DNA from: Clonostachys chloroleuca
Taxonomy: Eukaryota; Ascomycota; Sordariomycetes; Hypocreales; Bionectriaceae
Direction of reading: 5' to 3'
Assembly (NCBI GenBank): GCA_037952775.1
Contig: JBANAY010000003.1
Span: 930,001-994,000, forward strand
DNA length: 64,000 bases
In this document: positions 1-12,429 of the stretch, piece by piece
How the letters are laid out: the number at the start of each line of letters is the position of its first letter
Position numbering within the stretch: position 1 is the first letter of the stretch
Translations under genes and position numbers: made by a program
Notes under the pieces: model-generated
Databases searched by the model: none
What the model saw: the letters and a program-made list of their open reading frames with translations, nothing else
What the model was told of the DNA's origin: nothing

Positions 1-209
1 AGCGAAGCATCTTAAACAATTACCTTAACTCATTTCTGCCTCTCGCTTCTTTACAAACTTCTATGAAGCGGATATATGTCGATAAAATAATAGGGCCAAC
101 TACATGGATTTGGGGATGAGAACAAAATCAAAATACCCAGGCATATGCCCCCTGCTAGCTTCGAAAACATAATCGGAAAGAGCTCAAATCTCACGTTGCT
201 TAATATGGC

Positions 210-1338
210 TTATTTAATTTCCATGGTATGCCTTGACTTGAGAGCTCCTCGCCATAATCCGATAATACTGAAAAAATATATAAATGCGGACATGAACACG
301 GCTAAACCCACGAACCCAGCAACCTAGCTAAGTTGTCAGCAAGAATCAATACTAGGTTCCACAGACTACCTACCATTCTGTCGGAAAATGTTTGGTCTTG
401 CTGGCCGATCTTCGTCAACTTCCATAGGAACACCACGAAGCCTCCAAACCATAAGCCAAGCTTCCACTCCAGGAGCCCAATAGCGAGAAGCCATATGAAA
501 GCTTGTTCCTGGCGAGGCTTCATCTGGCCCATCGGAGTTTCGAAGCAAAGAAGGTCGACCATTACAGCATGGAACTCGGGGACGTTGACCATTCTTGCTA
601 GGAAAACGCTTTGGTGCAGGGCCACGCCTACTGCAGTCATGGAGAGAATCAAGCTTGAGTACCACAGAATCCGGATTATAGTCATGGCAGTAGGAAGCAT
701 TTGGTCGAAGATGGTCCATGTGAAGCTACCAACAATCACACCGGACAAGATGGTGCCCTGGAACTAGTGAGTATTGTTTCCAGAAATAGATCTCGCGAGT
801 CAATCCGCCTTACAGTGACCATGACGTTCGAAAGCTGATGACTCATTGTCTTCACCCATGCCTCGATCAAGCCGTTACGCTTCTGCTCGCTGTCCGCATT
901 TCCAATCACCTTGAACGGCACGACACTGACCTCCCAGCTGATCCAATGGATGGGCATCAGCATGCGGAAAAGCACGCCTGGCGCTCGCCTCAAGGTATCG
1001 AGCATTTTGCCGTCTACCTGTAAATTGACTTTCAAAGATGCGTAAGTTGAAGAAATCCAATGGAATGGACATAGAGCTCACAACGCATGCTCCTCGAGTG
1101 CTTCTCCTCTGCTACTCGCATCCCGCGTCTGACTAGGGCTAGGCCCGAAATCAATCCCCCCAAAGTCCCTCAGCTGCGCCATGCTATATGTACCCGAGGC
1201 CGCTGAGCCTGGACGACATGCAATGAAACCATACGAGCCACTCAATGTTGCAGGGGAGGACCAGCAGGCCAACGAAAAGCCAGAGTCCAACCGAGCTAGC
1301 AGTACATCACATTTGTGAGATACCTCGCTTGGGCGCAT
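210..1338 (-). pseudogene. multi-pass membrane protein gene, reading frame broken
   Basis: I do not recognise the family by name. Three coding blocks run on the minus strand. Block 1 (1338-1078, ATG at 1338) and block 2 (about 1035-814) are in the same frame but separated by an in-frame TGA, and no canonical intron between them closes the phase. Block 2 joins block 3 (757 downward) through a good intron at 758-813. Block 3 holds several hydrophobic helices, then the frame stops at 302. The neighbouring frame continues straight on from about 322 to a TAA at 210-212 with another hydrophobic segment (VAGFVGLAVFMSAF), as if one G were missing near 322. What is seen: conserved-looking membrane protein sequence with at least one, probably two, breaks. 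Inference: a pseudogene or a sequence with indel errors. If intact it would be a small polytopic membrane protein. Confidence 0.5.
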
Positions 1339-2283
1339 TCATGAGCGGGTCCTGCTGCGGAAAAAGCTAAAGCTGCAGGAGTCAGTCACGTTATCACCGA
1401 GATGGCAGAGGCACCGTATGACTGTCGGTCAAGCATGTCCACCGGCAGATGCTCCTTACCTAGGTTACAACCGTGACACTGGCCGGTAAGACCTAGCTAG
1501 GAGCAGTGCCTCAGCTGGCAAGCAACAGACAGATCAATACCCAATTCGGACTGCCATCTGTCCCAATTTTTTTTTGGCAGAGCGTATAGCCTGCAGGCGG
1601 GTCGGCACGCTGGTACACTTATTGGCGGAGGTGCAATGAATACGACCCAACAATGTCTGACCTATAGGATACCCAACAATATATGACCTATAGGATCAGT
1701 AGGAATAGAGAAAGGGTGGCTGAGGGAGGTTTTGGTCCGTCACTATAGTGTGAACTGCCACAGGCTTCACTCACAAGATTGGGGAAGGATATATTTGGAA
1801 AATGCACATTGTGGTTTCATCCCATGGTGGCGATGAAAACAGAGTCTCGTTGATATAGACTCCGCCGTTCCTCTAGCGTTTTCGTGGCAAAATTACTTTC
1901 ATCATTTTTTACTCGGCGGCACCTAATCTTATTGGAATCTATTCTTATCCTTTCGGATACGTGGAAGCGATGGGGGGGATCGTCCTGGAGACTCGGACGC
2001 TCCACGTGACTCTGTCCGCACTGAGGCGATATACAGTTGGTTACAGCAGACATGTCCTCCCGATGAAGTGGAAGATGATGAGAGGCCCAGCCTCAAATAT
2101 CGTCATACTGTCCCATACCCATATCACTCGCCAATCTACCCCAAAGTACGATCAGACCCGGCCTTGACTCTTCACGAGTCCTCGTCTAGGTTCAGCTCAC
2201 GAATTGCATTGGGCCAAGATGACTTAATATCCCAATTCTGCCCTACAGACAGGGATGACAACCTGAGATACCCCGATCGGTGT
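1339..2283. other. intergenic region between divergent genes
   Basis: No gene is supported. It contains a 26-bp tandem duplication (listed separately). A stop-free stretch from 1927 runs in frame into the next gene but has no in-frame ATG, so it may be the 3' part of an earlier exon (an acceptor-like TTACAG ends at 2046). Confidence 0.5.
1645..1696. repeat. 26-bp tandem duplication
   Basis: Two adjacent 26-bp copies (1645-1670 and 1671-1696) beginning ACCCAACAAT and ending CTATAGGAT differ at two positions. It lies in non-coding DNA; no function is implied. Confidence 0.8.
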
Positions 2284-3541
2284 ATGAGAACCCCGGGAGA
2301 TTCCGAATATAGTGAGGAGAGCGTACACCAGATGAACCACTGGCCTGTGTGCGTGTCACGCCCAGGCTCCGAATCCTCGATCGCTCTCGGCGAACACACG
2401 CATCCTGATCGGTGGCGAGATCTCACCCGCCGCGGCCGGAATAGGCGATTTGATGCGCATTCAAAAAGCCGCTCAGAAGCGACCAGAGATCGGGCTAGAG
2501 AGTTGACAAACATCACTATTACTCACAGTCTCGCAGGTCCTGGCTGGTGTGATGTGGATCGTGACCCTGATTTCCATATCAGCACGAGCAGGTCGGGAAG
2601 TAAAAGGGTAGTGTCTAAGGACGGCATCCAAGTTAGCTCGCCCCAACCGCGAAAGGCCTGGAAGGTCGGCATTGAATATAAACCTTTCAGGCCAATGAAA
2701 TACGTGGCGTTGAAAGACGACCCGTTAAATGAATTATGCGCGCATTGGGGCGTTTATTTCTGTGAGCTAGATGCACCTGAGGTACGAAAACCAAAGTCAT
2801 ATTCTCTTCCATACGGCAGACTAACGAAATGAGAATGTAGCCTAACTATCGAGTATGCAGCATGGATTTCAAGGATGAGACCATGAAAGAACTGGCGGTA
2901 CAGACAGTGTGGTGCACTCCGACAAGGCGCTGGCGACGCAAAATGTACGAAGACGAGATCCTCAAGGTTAGGCGATACAAAGAGCACATTATCTATTGCA
3001 GCCTCGAGGAGTTACTTGCTACTGGTAAGTAAAAGTCAGCCTACTACAAACCTATTCCTCTGCTCACAACTGCGCAGCTCAGATAGTGTTGGAGGAGTTC
3101 TTGGACCACCATTACTCTCGAGAATGGCACAAAGCCTTGGCCAAAAGCAAGCGAGCTTTCAACAAACACAATGATAAGTTCGGCAAAGGAGACAGCGGCG
3201 GCCTGTATAGTGTTCTGTCGAGAAATTGTCAAGACTGGGCCATTTACCTGCTCGACAACATCGTTGACCAAGGATGGGGTGACCTCCAGCGTCAGAGGGA
3301 AGCTTGGGATCCAAAGCGATGGCTCAAGGCACCTCCCAAGCTGCTGAGGGTCCCACCCTCCAAGAAATGGTCACGGATCTCTTTTTTACTTGATAAGCTG
3401 GCTCAGGTGTTGATCGATAACGTTCCAATCGCATTAGCGACGTTTGCAGCAGTAGCATTGTTTGACGATATGAAGAAGGACAAGGCCAACGACAGGAGGC
3501 GGAGTAGGAGTAGGGAGAGCTCAGATTATCATCGCGACTAG
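2284..3541 (+). CDS. papain-fold LRAT/NlpC-like protein with basic tail
   Basis: Three exons close in phase: up to 2781, 2841-3024 and 3078-3541, with introns 2782-2840 and 3025-3077. From the ATG at 2284 the protein is 381 aa, but the frame is open back to 1927, so an upstream exon may add residues. The first exon has low-complexity charged sequence, then a His-Trp-Gly motif (HWGVYF, His codon 2743-2745). The last exon has SRNCQDW (Cys codon 3227-3229). An HWG histidine followed by a later NC cysteine is the layout of circularly permuted papain-fold proteins (LRAT/NlpC-P60/PPPDE), which act as acyltransferases or peptidases. After a hydrophobic segment (LIDNVPIALATFAAVAL) the protein ends in an Arg/Ser-rich tail. 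The family assignment is inference from these motifs; the substrate is unknown. Confidence 0.6.
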
Positions 3542-3807
3542 ACCAATCAGTATATAATACAATGTTTCATTCAGGTTATAGAAAAGAGGTTCCTAACACA
3601 AGCTATAACAATAGTCTCAGGCTGGCGCCTATCAAATCTCAAATCAGATAGCATGAAGAAGCAAGCCAGATCATCTGGCTTAACTGAACACTATCTCTAC
3701 CAACTTTCACGAACCTGAAGTGATGATATGGACGTAAAGATGCCATAGCTTCCTATCCTATTCAAACTAGCAAGGTTGATGCTTAATGTTTAGGAAACAA
3801 GTTCCAA

Positions 3808-4751
3808 TTACTCCGACGGTAGAAGCCAGACTGCAGTAACAAGAAGACCCGCTATAAGAGAAGATACTGAAGGAATAGAAAGCGTCTTGCTATTGCCCAT
3901 CGAAGATGCTCCCTTGGCACTTAGAGCGCGAATGCAAGATATTCCACTTGTGAGGTTCACCTCGGAGGTTTCTGCCAACTTCCCACCAAGAGTGGCTTCT
4001 CCAAAGCCCGTCATCACAACCCAGACGGTTTTTAACGCGTCTCGGAAGTCTTCTGTATCTCCTTTCTTATGCCCATCCCGGTTGCTTGGGAATGCGACAA
4101 ATGAGTTTGGAGTTTCTGTGATATTGACGCGGCCGTACACTGGGCGTAAAGTTAGGCCTGCATTCTTGAAGAATTCTGAAAGCACCTGGGCTCCAGGTTT
4201 AAGCCAGGAATTGACTTACTATGCAACTGCGAGTTATCCTTAGAATGATCCATACATGAATCGGGCCAATCCAGAATCGCGCACCAGGACTGGGTGCTGG
4301 TCATCTTCTGCAGATCTTGAATGCACGCGTCTGAAACCACACCATTGCATCTGGGGTCTACCTCGTCACTATCCTTGACTTCTGGATCATCATACTTCAA
4401 CGGGCTGATGCAATAATAGAACTGTGAATCTGCATCCACACTCCCGCCGCTTCCTCTAGGAACGCTACTTGGAGGGTCCCAGAAGAACCGGGTTGCGGAA
4501 ATATATCTATCATCCTCGCCGTCAATCTGGCCAGGCACGTCAGCATAGAGGCGAATTGAGAGCTCCCAATCCAGTTGAGTCCCGGGAAATTCCTCGGTAA
4601 CGTTGTAGCCAGGCGTATTGATGACGCGCGTGAAATTTGGCGTCAGCTTGTCGAGCTCATCGTAGATAGTCGCGTCTGCCAGGGCTATTGGCGCGATTGC
4701 AAGTAGAAATGTGCCGATGAGCCTCAGCATGTACCGAACCCCCGCCATCAT
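3808..4751 (-). CDS. secreted, possibly GPI-anchored protein
   Basis: Start at the ATG at 4751 (MMAGVRYMLRL), immediately before a hydrophobic signal peptide ending near ALADA. Two exons, 4751-4220 and 4157-3808, with an intron of 62 nt (4158-4219); a nearer acceptor giving 44 nt also keeps the phase. The product is about 293 aa with several Asn-X-Thr/Ser sites and paired cysteines. The C-terminus is a small-residue region followed by a hydrophobic stretch (SLIAGLLVTAVWLL) and only three further residues, the usual form of a GPI-attachment signal. No catalytic domain is recognised. Likely an extracellular or wall-associated protein of unknown role. Confidence 0.6.
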
Positions 4752-5046
4752 TTCAATCCAGGTATCGCGGTATGTCTTGGGGTGATCGCCAACGCGTCTC
4801 AAATTATGGGCGATGATAAAGTAGGGGAGATTGAGGTTGGGCGTGTCAGCACTCAGACCACAAGTCTTGGCAATCTAATTATATATGAGCAAAATGCAAC
4901 ATTAAATTAAGGTGGCAAGAATTGGCTTTTTAGCTGTTTCTATTGGCTGTTTACATCTGCGAACAAGAGTTTTCATTCTATCAAGCTGGTTTACGAAACT
5001 ACTGACTGCTTCTAAGCATCGAACAGCCTCTCGTTGCCTGATATAT

Positions 5047-7550
5047 CTAGCAATGTATCCAGTTCGCAGCCAGTGCCTTAATCTTTTCTAAGCGCTTGGG
5101 TTGCTCTACGTCTCTAAACACAACTACTCCCTCTTTCTCAATCGAACCGTTGCATGTAGTGCCCTGTAAACATCGCAAGTCGCTGTCGTTACGATTTCCG
5201 GAAATTTGCTGCAGGATACTGGTTTCACGGCTCTCACCCCAGACGGGCACATGCCTGTTGTTCACCGTGCAGTTCGCCCACTGGAGGCATTCTGTCTTCC
5301 AAATGAGGCCCTCGCCAAGCCTGCACTTTCCTTGCACGATCTGGTCGAACCCACTGCCTGATTTCTGGGCGAGTTGGTCTAAACACCACATGTGTGCTGC
5401 TAGATAGAATTTGTCCTCTGGGAGAGCGAAGCAGCCACAGTTGCGGCCTTGTGGTTTCACTGGCTGTATTGCGAGACCCAAATCTGCGCAGACGCCAACA
5501 CAATCGACTTTCTCGACCAGGGGGAGCCATGCTCTTGTCCTTTCAGTAACATCAACCCTCTTCAAGGGACTGCCCCTGCTTGGTTCAATGACAATATCAA
5601 GAAGCTCCGAGGAAAAAATGCGCCCTTGCTTTGAAGGCATTCTGGTGCGTTGTGTTTGCAGCAGATTGCTATTTATACGTAAAAATAGTGACCTAAGAGT
5701 TTCCCCATCTTCCTTTGTGCCGGAGACGATCAGGTCTCCGTTGCTATGGAGATCGGAGAAAGCTGCCTCGGCTCCATCGCTTTGAAGGTTAGCAAATGGT
5801 ATTGGGGACGATTCATATTCCCAATCTCTTGCCAGTAGCGCTAGCATAGGTGGAGCGCTAGGCTCAAGAAAGGGACAAGCCACGCTTGCTTTGTTTCGAG
5901 TCTAGTACAAGCGCAACGTTCCCTCGGCTTAGATTAACAGCTTGCATATAGCTCGAAGGGGCACCGAAATGCTGTACTGTGGAGTGGAAAACCCACGACC
6001 GTGTTGCCTTTGGCGCCAGGTTGAGGATTGGGCCGAGAGTGAAGCCAGCCTGGACCCCAGCCTCGAAACCCTCTACGCGAGCTACTTGGCGGCGTTCTGA
6101 AGCATTGTAACTAGCTCTGAACTTGTGTTCTTTACAGAGAGCCTGTGTGCCAAGTGCAATATTCGCAAATTCTGACCAGCCGACAAAGCATTTGGGCTTC
6201 TGCAATAATGACTTGTCGTCTGTTTTAAACCATTCTCCCTTTATCGAAGTTATATTTGAGACATGCAAGCAATCGTCCGTGCCATCCACGAACTCAAGAT
6301 GCCATTATATGCTCTGGCCGCCGTGTTGTTGCGCCATAGGCACAAGCGCAGTGAAATAGCCGAGAAGAATGATCCCAGGATCCAAGCAATAATAATTCTC
6401 GACTGCCATTAGATGAATCATCATGTCGAACGGCATTTCCAAACCACGTCCCCATGATCTCTTGATGGGATATTCGAGAACCACCGCGGTGTCGAAGAGC
6501 TTTACCCAACACCCTGCGCTTAGAGACGCCTGATCGACTTGAAAGTCTTCCAGTGGCTCAAGGGTGAATGAAATCACTGCAAGCTCCCAAGATTCATCGC
6601 CAATCCAAACTCCTTTTAGAGGTTTTGACAACTGCAAAGTCCTAGATGAGGATTTGGCCGGATGGCGGCGCACATCCAGCATATCGCCTTACAGATGTCG
6701 ATTTTTTCGTCGCCTCTTGTTGGAAGATTTAAGTTGAGTTTTCCCTCGTCCGCTGCCACAGGTGTACATCTATTTCTTCCTCATTCACTACCAAGATCTC
6801 GTGCATGTAGTATTTCTCACCAACGATGCGTTCTATCAAAAGTTTGAACAGCGATACCCCAAATCCAGGCCAATTTTTGGAAAGATATCCTCCACATGTG
6901 CAGCAGTCATAAACTGTAACGAGATCGAGCATTGATTCTCTTGGATTCGTGCCCGGAAACTCCTCCCACACTTCTTCAAATACGCAAGGGACCTCCCACT
7001 GAAATTCAACCACCAGATGCTTATCTGCATGAAAAAGCACTTGGTCGCTGAATTCCAATTCATTCGAGGGAGCTCGGCTTTCTGAACACTCCAAAAACAC
7101 TAGTACACAGTCTTCGTAGCCATTATCAATAGCGTCAGAAAGTGGGCTATGACCATCGTCGTCAATTTCGTGAGCGTTCGTGCCATGACGTATCAGCAGA
7201 CTTGCCACCGTTCCTGAGGAGTTATGATGTATGGCATAATGAAGCGGCGAGACCCCATGTTCGTCCACGTAGTTATTTTCGTGAGACTGCAGCTTCTGCA
7301 AGATCAAATGTACAAAGTCAAGGTTGCGCAGCCGAAGGGCTAGTAGCAGAGCACGATGCGCATCAGGAGTAAAATCCCCACGAAGAAGAAATAACAGCTG
7401 ATCAAGATTCTTCGTCAGCGCCGCAACCTGCCAAGCCTTCGAAGAGATTTCATCGGTGCAATAGCGCGGAACGGTATTTGCGTGAACAGGAGGGCTTGGG
7501 GTAAGTATAGCGTGTGTCTTAGACGATAATTCCAGATTCGAAGTACTCAA
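5047..7550 (-). pseudogene. decayed ankyrin-repeat protein gene
   Basis: Four minus-strand coding blocks belong together by content but cannot be read through. The first (7550-6729) contains ankyrin repeats (DEHGVSPLHYAIHHN, DDDGHSPLSDAIDNG) yet has no ATG before about residue 200. The second (6682-6305) has FDTAVVLEYPIKRSWGRGLE and the following ILLGYFTALVP block, resembling a conserved C-terminal region of large fungal ankyrin-type proteins. It ends at an in-frame TAA (6302-6304), after which the same frame continues with WHLEFVDGTDD. That third block ends at 5864. There the frame changes once (AWLVPFLSLALHLC in another frame) and again to the last block (5883-5047). Missing start, a nonsense codon and two frame changes are seen directly; pseudogene is the inference. 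An unseen intron could explain the break near 6700 but not the others. Confidence 0.65.
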
Positions 7551-8422
7551 TTCATTGCTAGCGATGAGTTGGTCGCCGGAGGCTCTTGACTGATGTGGTT
7601 TCGAATGGAGCTTCTAGCTTTCGAGGCTAGATGTACCTGAGTTATTCTGCCATGCTGGGAGTGATATTTCATTGGCTTCTTAAAGGCAATTCAAACATCG
7701 CGTATGGCCGCAATATGAACACCCATAGTCAAGTGCTACACTGAAGCCGCTGGTACACTGACACTACATCGTACACAAGTTAATGAGCTTATGCGGTTGA
7801 CTAGACATTCAAAAGTACTTACGCAAGCCCAGAACATCTGCAAAGGATTTTTGCAATATCAGCTGGTATTTAAGCTTTTAAATGGTTCGGGAGCTTTTCC
7901 AGTTGGTGCGTTGTAGCAGATATGATCGTTAGAGGAGTATCGGAAAATCAGAATGCTTTCAAGTATTAAAATTAGCAACCCAAGAAATTCCTACCACAGG
8001 AATGGGGCGCAGTATTCGTTTATCTACTTGGAATACTCTCATTTGCCAGATGCTGATCTGATTTCTGCACAACTCAAGTTTTGATGCGCAGTATCCAGAC
8101 ATGACCGAGCGTGTGAGCTCACTGGCTGGTTGTGAATGTGGGTAGTACATAGGTGATAGCTCGCTTGGGTGGTAAAGTAGGCGATAAGCAAGCATAGTTC
8201 CACACTAATCTATGCGTTCTGAGAGGCCTTTACTAACAATTGAGGTCCGCTCCCACCCACAAGCTGTGGCTTAACTTGATGCGTGAGGCTGATGGCGCAC
8301 TTACATGACTAGGGCCTGCGAAATTGATCCTTTCAAGCTACCTACATTAACTAGCTGCTGAGCATAGTAAGACAATTTGCATTTGAATTTGCTACTTTAA
8401 AGAGGTATCAAATCCATCAATA
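7551..8422. other. intergenic region, possible remnant of the ankyrin gene 5' end
   Basis: No complete gene is visible. Splice-like signals on the minus strand (GTAAGT near 7826) suggest the ankyrin gene once had an upstream exon here, but no convincing coding exon was found. Confidence 0.35.
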
Positions 8423-10164
8423 TTAGGCCCTGGTCTTGTACTGACGAGCTGCATAGTACTGGTATCGTGAAGCAGTACGTCCTCGGAACCCCTTTCCAAA
8501 CCGAATGAAGACTCCGAACCCCGCCAAGATGAGACATGCAATTAGCAGGATTGTAACAAGGACATATTTGATCCCGATCCGGTCGATCCATGGCTCGAGG
8601 GCGAAGATGAAGGCAGTACTAAACGTGTTGCGTACCAGTGTGACACCCACCAACGCATCGCCAATAACCTACTCTAGCGTTAAATATCATGCCCAAGACT
8701 ATCGGCAACCCAGAGGGGTAGACTTACATCTGTGTACGAGTCGGTCAAGTACGTGATTAACAAGCTGTTAATTGGCGTAACTCCAATATTGTAGAGAACC
8801 AGTCCGACCGCGACAACGGGCCATGGCATATGATTGTTGAGACCAAATCCGAAGAGAAGTGCACCAACAGGAACAAAAAGGATGAAAGGGGCGATACACC
8901 AGAGTCTCGACTCTGGATCGTAAATACCATCACGCCGGCGCGAGTAATAAACAATCCACCAGTCACTCAAAGGACCGACGATGACGGCGCCAATGGTGAC
9001 ACCGATCACTCTGGGAAGGCTCATGAGTCCAACTTGGTCTGATGTAAAGTTATAGGGCGGCAATGTCAGGTAGCTTGAGATGAGAGCAGACATGACATCT
9101 CCGAGTCCCACCAACACACCATACACCAATGCCGTGTATGCGATGGCAGGGATCGTGGTCAAAAGAATGAGGGGTTGATACATGTGGCGAAGGAAGGAAT
9201 CATCTGACTGGCCTGACGTTGGAGTGGTAGTTGTAAGTGCCAGCTTCTGCAAGTATGTCTTTTTAGGGATACTAGGGTTGATCGTGATTGATGTAACACC
9301 CTGAGCTGGCGCAATCTCAGCTGCTGGAATTGATACAATATCAATATCTCCTGATGCAGATTGGCCCTTTTTGAGTTTGTTTCTCGCAATGACCTCGGCA
9401 TCGCCTGACTTATGCTCATCAATAGCAGGCAGCCGTCCTGGTACGGTAGCCTCGGGAGGTGGGCAATACTTGGTCTCCTCGTAGGTAAAGGCGACAAGGA
9501 AAATAGTAATACCAAAGATGATAACGTTCAGCCACCAGACCCATCGCCAACCCAATCCTTTAGCGACGAAGCCTGCAATTAGCATGCCCATGTAGCTAGA
9601 GAGAAGCCACACCCATACGTAAAGCGAGTTCATTCTGCCACGCTCGTGGATAAAGAAGACATCGGCGATAGTCATCTGCACAATTGACTCTGCTAGACTG
9701 CTGAAAAGGCACTGGATAACGTTGATGAGCATCAGATCGGCAACTGTCTGCATCTTAGCCGACCAGATGCTCATGCCAAACTGAATTATGGTGCTGAAGA
9801 GGTAGATAGGCCGGCGGCCGAACTTGAGGGCGAAGGGGATCAGAAGCAACGATCCAACACCTAGGTCTGCACAGCCAGCAGCATAGCTATCATTCAATAT
9901 CTCGAAACTATAGCCAAGCTCCTTATTCATAGGGCCCCATGTGGGAGTCGGGGCGTTGATGAACTCGGCGACCATGGCGACATAGAAGCAGACGAGGCCC
10001 ATATTAAGATATTTACGCCATTGCGGCCAGTTCAGTGGGTCATTCGGGTCATCGGTAGGTTGAGGTTGTAAGATGAGGGTTTCGCTGTCTTTGTTGGCCT
10101 CGAGGCGAACTGTCCCAGGAGGCCATAGCTGGTTGCTACCACTTTCGACCTGTGGCGAGGACAT
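8423..10164 (-). CDS. MFS transporter, DHA1 type
   Basis: Two exons, 10164-8728 and 8668-8423, with a 59-nt intron (8669-8727) that closes in phase 0; 560 aa. The N-terminus has the DPNDPLNWP signature typical of fungal DHA1 drug:H+ antiporter-like carriers. Motif A is visible as GRRPIYLF after the second helix, about twelve hydrophobic helices can be counted, and a long cytosolic loop lies between helices 6 and 7. It should be a plasma-membrane proton antiporter or uptake carrier. The substrate cannot be read from sequence. It is transcribed divergently from the FAD oxidoreductase across 556 bp, which suggests shared control, for example import of the oxidase substrate or export of its product. 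Confidence 0.85.
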
Positions 10165-10720
10165 ATTGATCAGGATAAGTAGAAAAAGAATGGAGATTCT
10201 GTGTGATTATATGTTGAGTATTAATCATATCGAGGACAACTTTAGAAACTGGGGGAAAAGTCTGTTTATATCCATGTGCATCTCTGACTTGAGCCTGAGC
10301 TTCCCAAGACCGGAAGAGAGGCTGGCCCCACTTGAGCCGAAGCCAGTTCTGATTGGCGGAAGGTTCCGGTAAGACATTACCACAGCCAATCATAGCTCCG
10401 AATCAAGCCCCAGACTTTGCCGTTATCTTTGTGTTGTGCATCTGTCGTTCAGCTTGAGAACCACCTTCAGCCTCTGGATTTGAATTCTACGTAGGTAAGC
10501 AATGACGAGGAAAGCTAATCTAGAAACCAGAAGTAGTGGCAGTTTCCGCCAATCGGACGTCTTGGAGTAGCCGAGATCGGTTCACCTTTCACTGCCATTA
10601 TCTCATCACTGGCCGATCTTAAAATCACGCGTCCTTCCTAAAAGCAGAACAACATTCCTGGGTGTTGGTAACGCAAGTGTATACCACCCTGATCACAAAT
10701 ATCTCACGCTCTCCTTAACC
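10165..10720. promoter_or_regulatory. divergent promoter of MFS carrier and FAD oxidoreductase
   Basis: This 556-bp region separates two divergent start codons. It contains a CCAAT box within GCCAATCGG near 10548 and an inverted CGG-N6-CCG pair (listed separately). No gene is present. Confidence 0.5.
10357..10368. promoter_or_regulatory. CGG-N6-CCG inverted pair, candidate Zn2Cys6 site
   Basis: CGG at 10357-10359 and CCG at 10366-10368 are separated by six bases. This spacing is known for the Ppr1/UaY class of Zn2Cys6 regulators, though the flanking bases do not fully match those consensus sites. A Zn2Cys6 gene follows the oxidoreductase at 12808, so it is a candidate binder. Inference only. 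Confidence 0.3.
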
Positions 10721-12429
10721 ATGGCACCTGGATTCTACAGCTTTCCAAAAGACAGTCGCCCTCTGTCAACATGGCTTCAAGACATGCAGGGTCACCATCT
10801 GATGAACCACCGCACCGCTCCCGGACTACCCGCAACAGCGGACATAGTGATCATTGGTTCCGGTGTATGTCTTCTACATTTTGGGATGATAGCAAGTTTG
10901 CCAGCCACTGACATCAATATAATAGTTGACGGGAACGACAGTAGCGAAGCATTGCGTGGAGACATGGCCCGAGAAGAAGGTTGTTGTTCTCGAAGCCCGC
11001 GAGTTCTGCTCCGGTGCCACTGGCAGGAATGCAGGGCATTGTAAGCCTGACCAGTGGCGCGGTTTCATGGAGTACGAGGATGACTTTGGAACTGAGCAGG
11101 CTTTGAAGGTTGGTTTGGAACAGGTTTTTGCTTACTATCATCATCACAAGAATGTCTGACCATACAATGTAGATCCTTCAAAATGAGCAGGAGACATGGT
11201 CAAGTGTAGTTGATTATGTTCGTTCCAACAACGTCGACTGCGAGCTTTGGGTTGGTGATACTCTAGATGTACCAATCACCTGGGAGTCGGCAGATGATGC
11301 TAAAGAAGTCTTTGAGCGCTACAAAGCAGCTGGAGGTAATATTGATCACATCAAAGTCATAAATGACCCAGTGAAGGCAAGAGAAGTGAGTCGCATATGC
11401 TTCTTTACAGTTTGAATTTGAATTGCTTACAACAGTGCAGGTATCGCGAATTAAAGATGCAAAAGCATGCTATGCTTGGCCTGCATCGACAGTACATCCT
11501 TGGAAGCTAGCTGCCCATGTTATGAGCGAGAATCTAAAGAGAGGTGTGAATCTCCAGACACGCACCACAGTCACACAAATTATGAAGTCCCACAAAGAAT
11601 TGGGAAACTGGACAGTCAAAACTGGGCGCGGCGATATTGAGTGCGCCCAGGTTGTCCACGCGACCAACGCTTACAGTCCCGGCCTTGAGCCGTCTTTGCG
11701 TGGTCTCATCAAACCCACGCCTCACATGTGTAACCTGATTGCTCCACCCGTGAGCTTCATTGGGTCCAAGGCCCTTCAAAACTCGTATGGTATCCTGTTG
11801 CCTGGGGGAAGTCTGATCACAATCAACCCAAGAATACCTACCCACGGCCCTGTCCTTTTTGGGGGCTCCAATCCCGGGCAGGCTGAATTCTACAGATGGC
11901 TCGAGAATAACCCGGAGAGGGCCACTGACGACAACATTGCCGGCTTCCCGTCCGTGACGGAGGCTGTGAAAGACTTTACGGACGCTCAGCTTACAGGGTG
12001 GCCCGGGGTTGTGACAGAGGATCACAGGAGGGAATGGAGCGGAATCATTGCAATGGCAAGTATTCTCTTGGTCCTAATATAGGATTATTTGGGACGAATT
12101 AACAGTGAGGATTAGAGTGCTGACGGTCTACCTTTCGTGGGACCACTCCCTGGACTTCCAGGTCAATGGGTCTGTGCCGGCCACAACGGGCAGTAAGTTC
12201 TATTAAATATCCTTCGCCCTTGGCTAGAAATACACTAGAAAGCAGACTAATATGTTTTCACTATAGCGGAATGGCACGAATATTCACGGCGGCGCCTGGA
12301 CTGGTCAAGCTGATGGCCGGGCTATCCTGGGCGGATACAAGACTGCCTGAGGCCTTCGAGATTACTCCGGCAAGGGTGGAAAAGCTGAAGGGCATGGAGA
12401 AAGAAGGAGTAGTACGATCACGCCTTTAG
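10721..12429 (+). CDS. FAD-dependent oxidoreductase (DAO family)
   Basis: Six exons close exactly: 10721-10864, 10926-11108, 11173-11385, 11441-12055, 12116-12192 and 12267-12429; 464 aa. The dinucleotide fold IGSG-LTG (G46, G48, G51) is split by intron 1 and followed by the ribose-binding acid E71. SGATGRNAGH (77-86) is a hallmark of fungal DAO-type oxidases of amino acids and secondary amines, and the C-terminal SADGLPFVGP and AGHNGHGMAR blocks complete the FAD site. Intron 4 (12056-12115) has a GC donor, GCAAGT. Expected reaction: oxidation of an amine or amino acid with release of H2O2; the exact substrate is unknown. Neighbouring MFS carrier, regulator and amino-acid permease support an amine/amino-acid role. 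Confidence 0.88.

Noticed and set aside
1645..1696. 26-bp tandem duplication as a transposon footprint
   Set aside because: No terminal inverted repeats or transposase remnant nearby; a simple duplication explains it.
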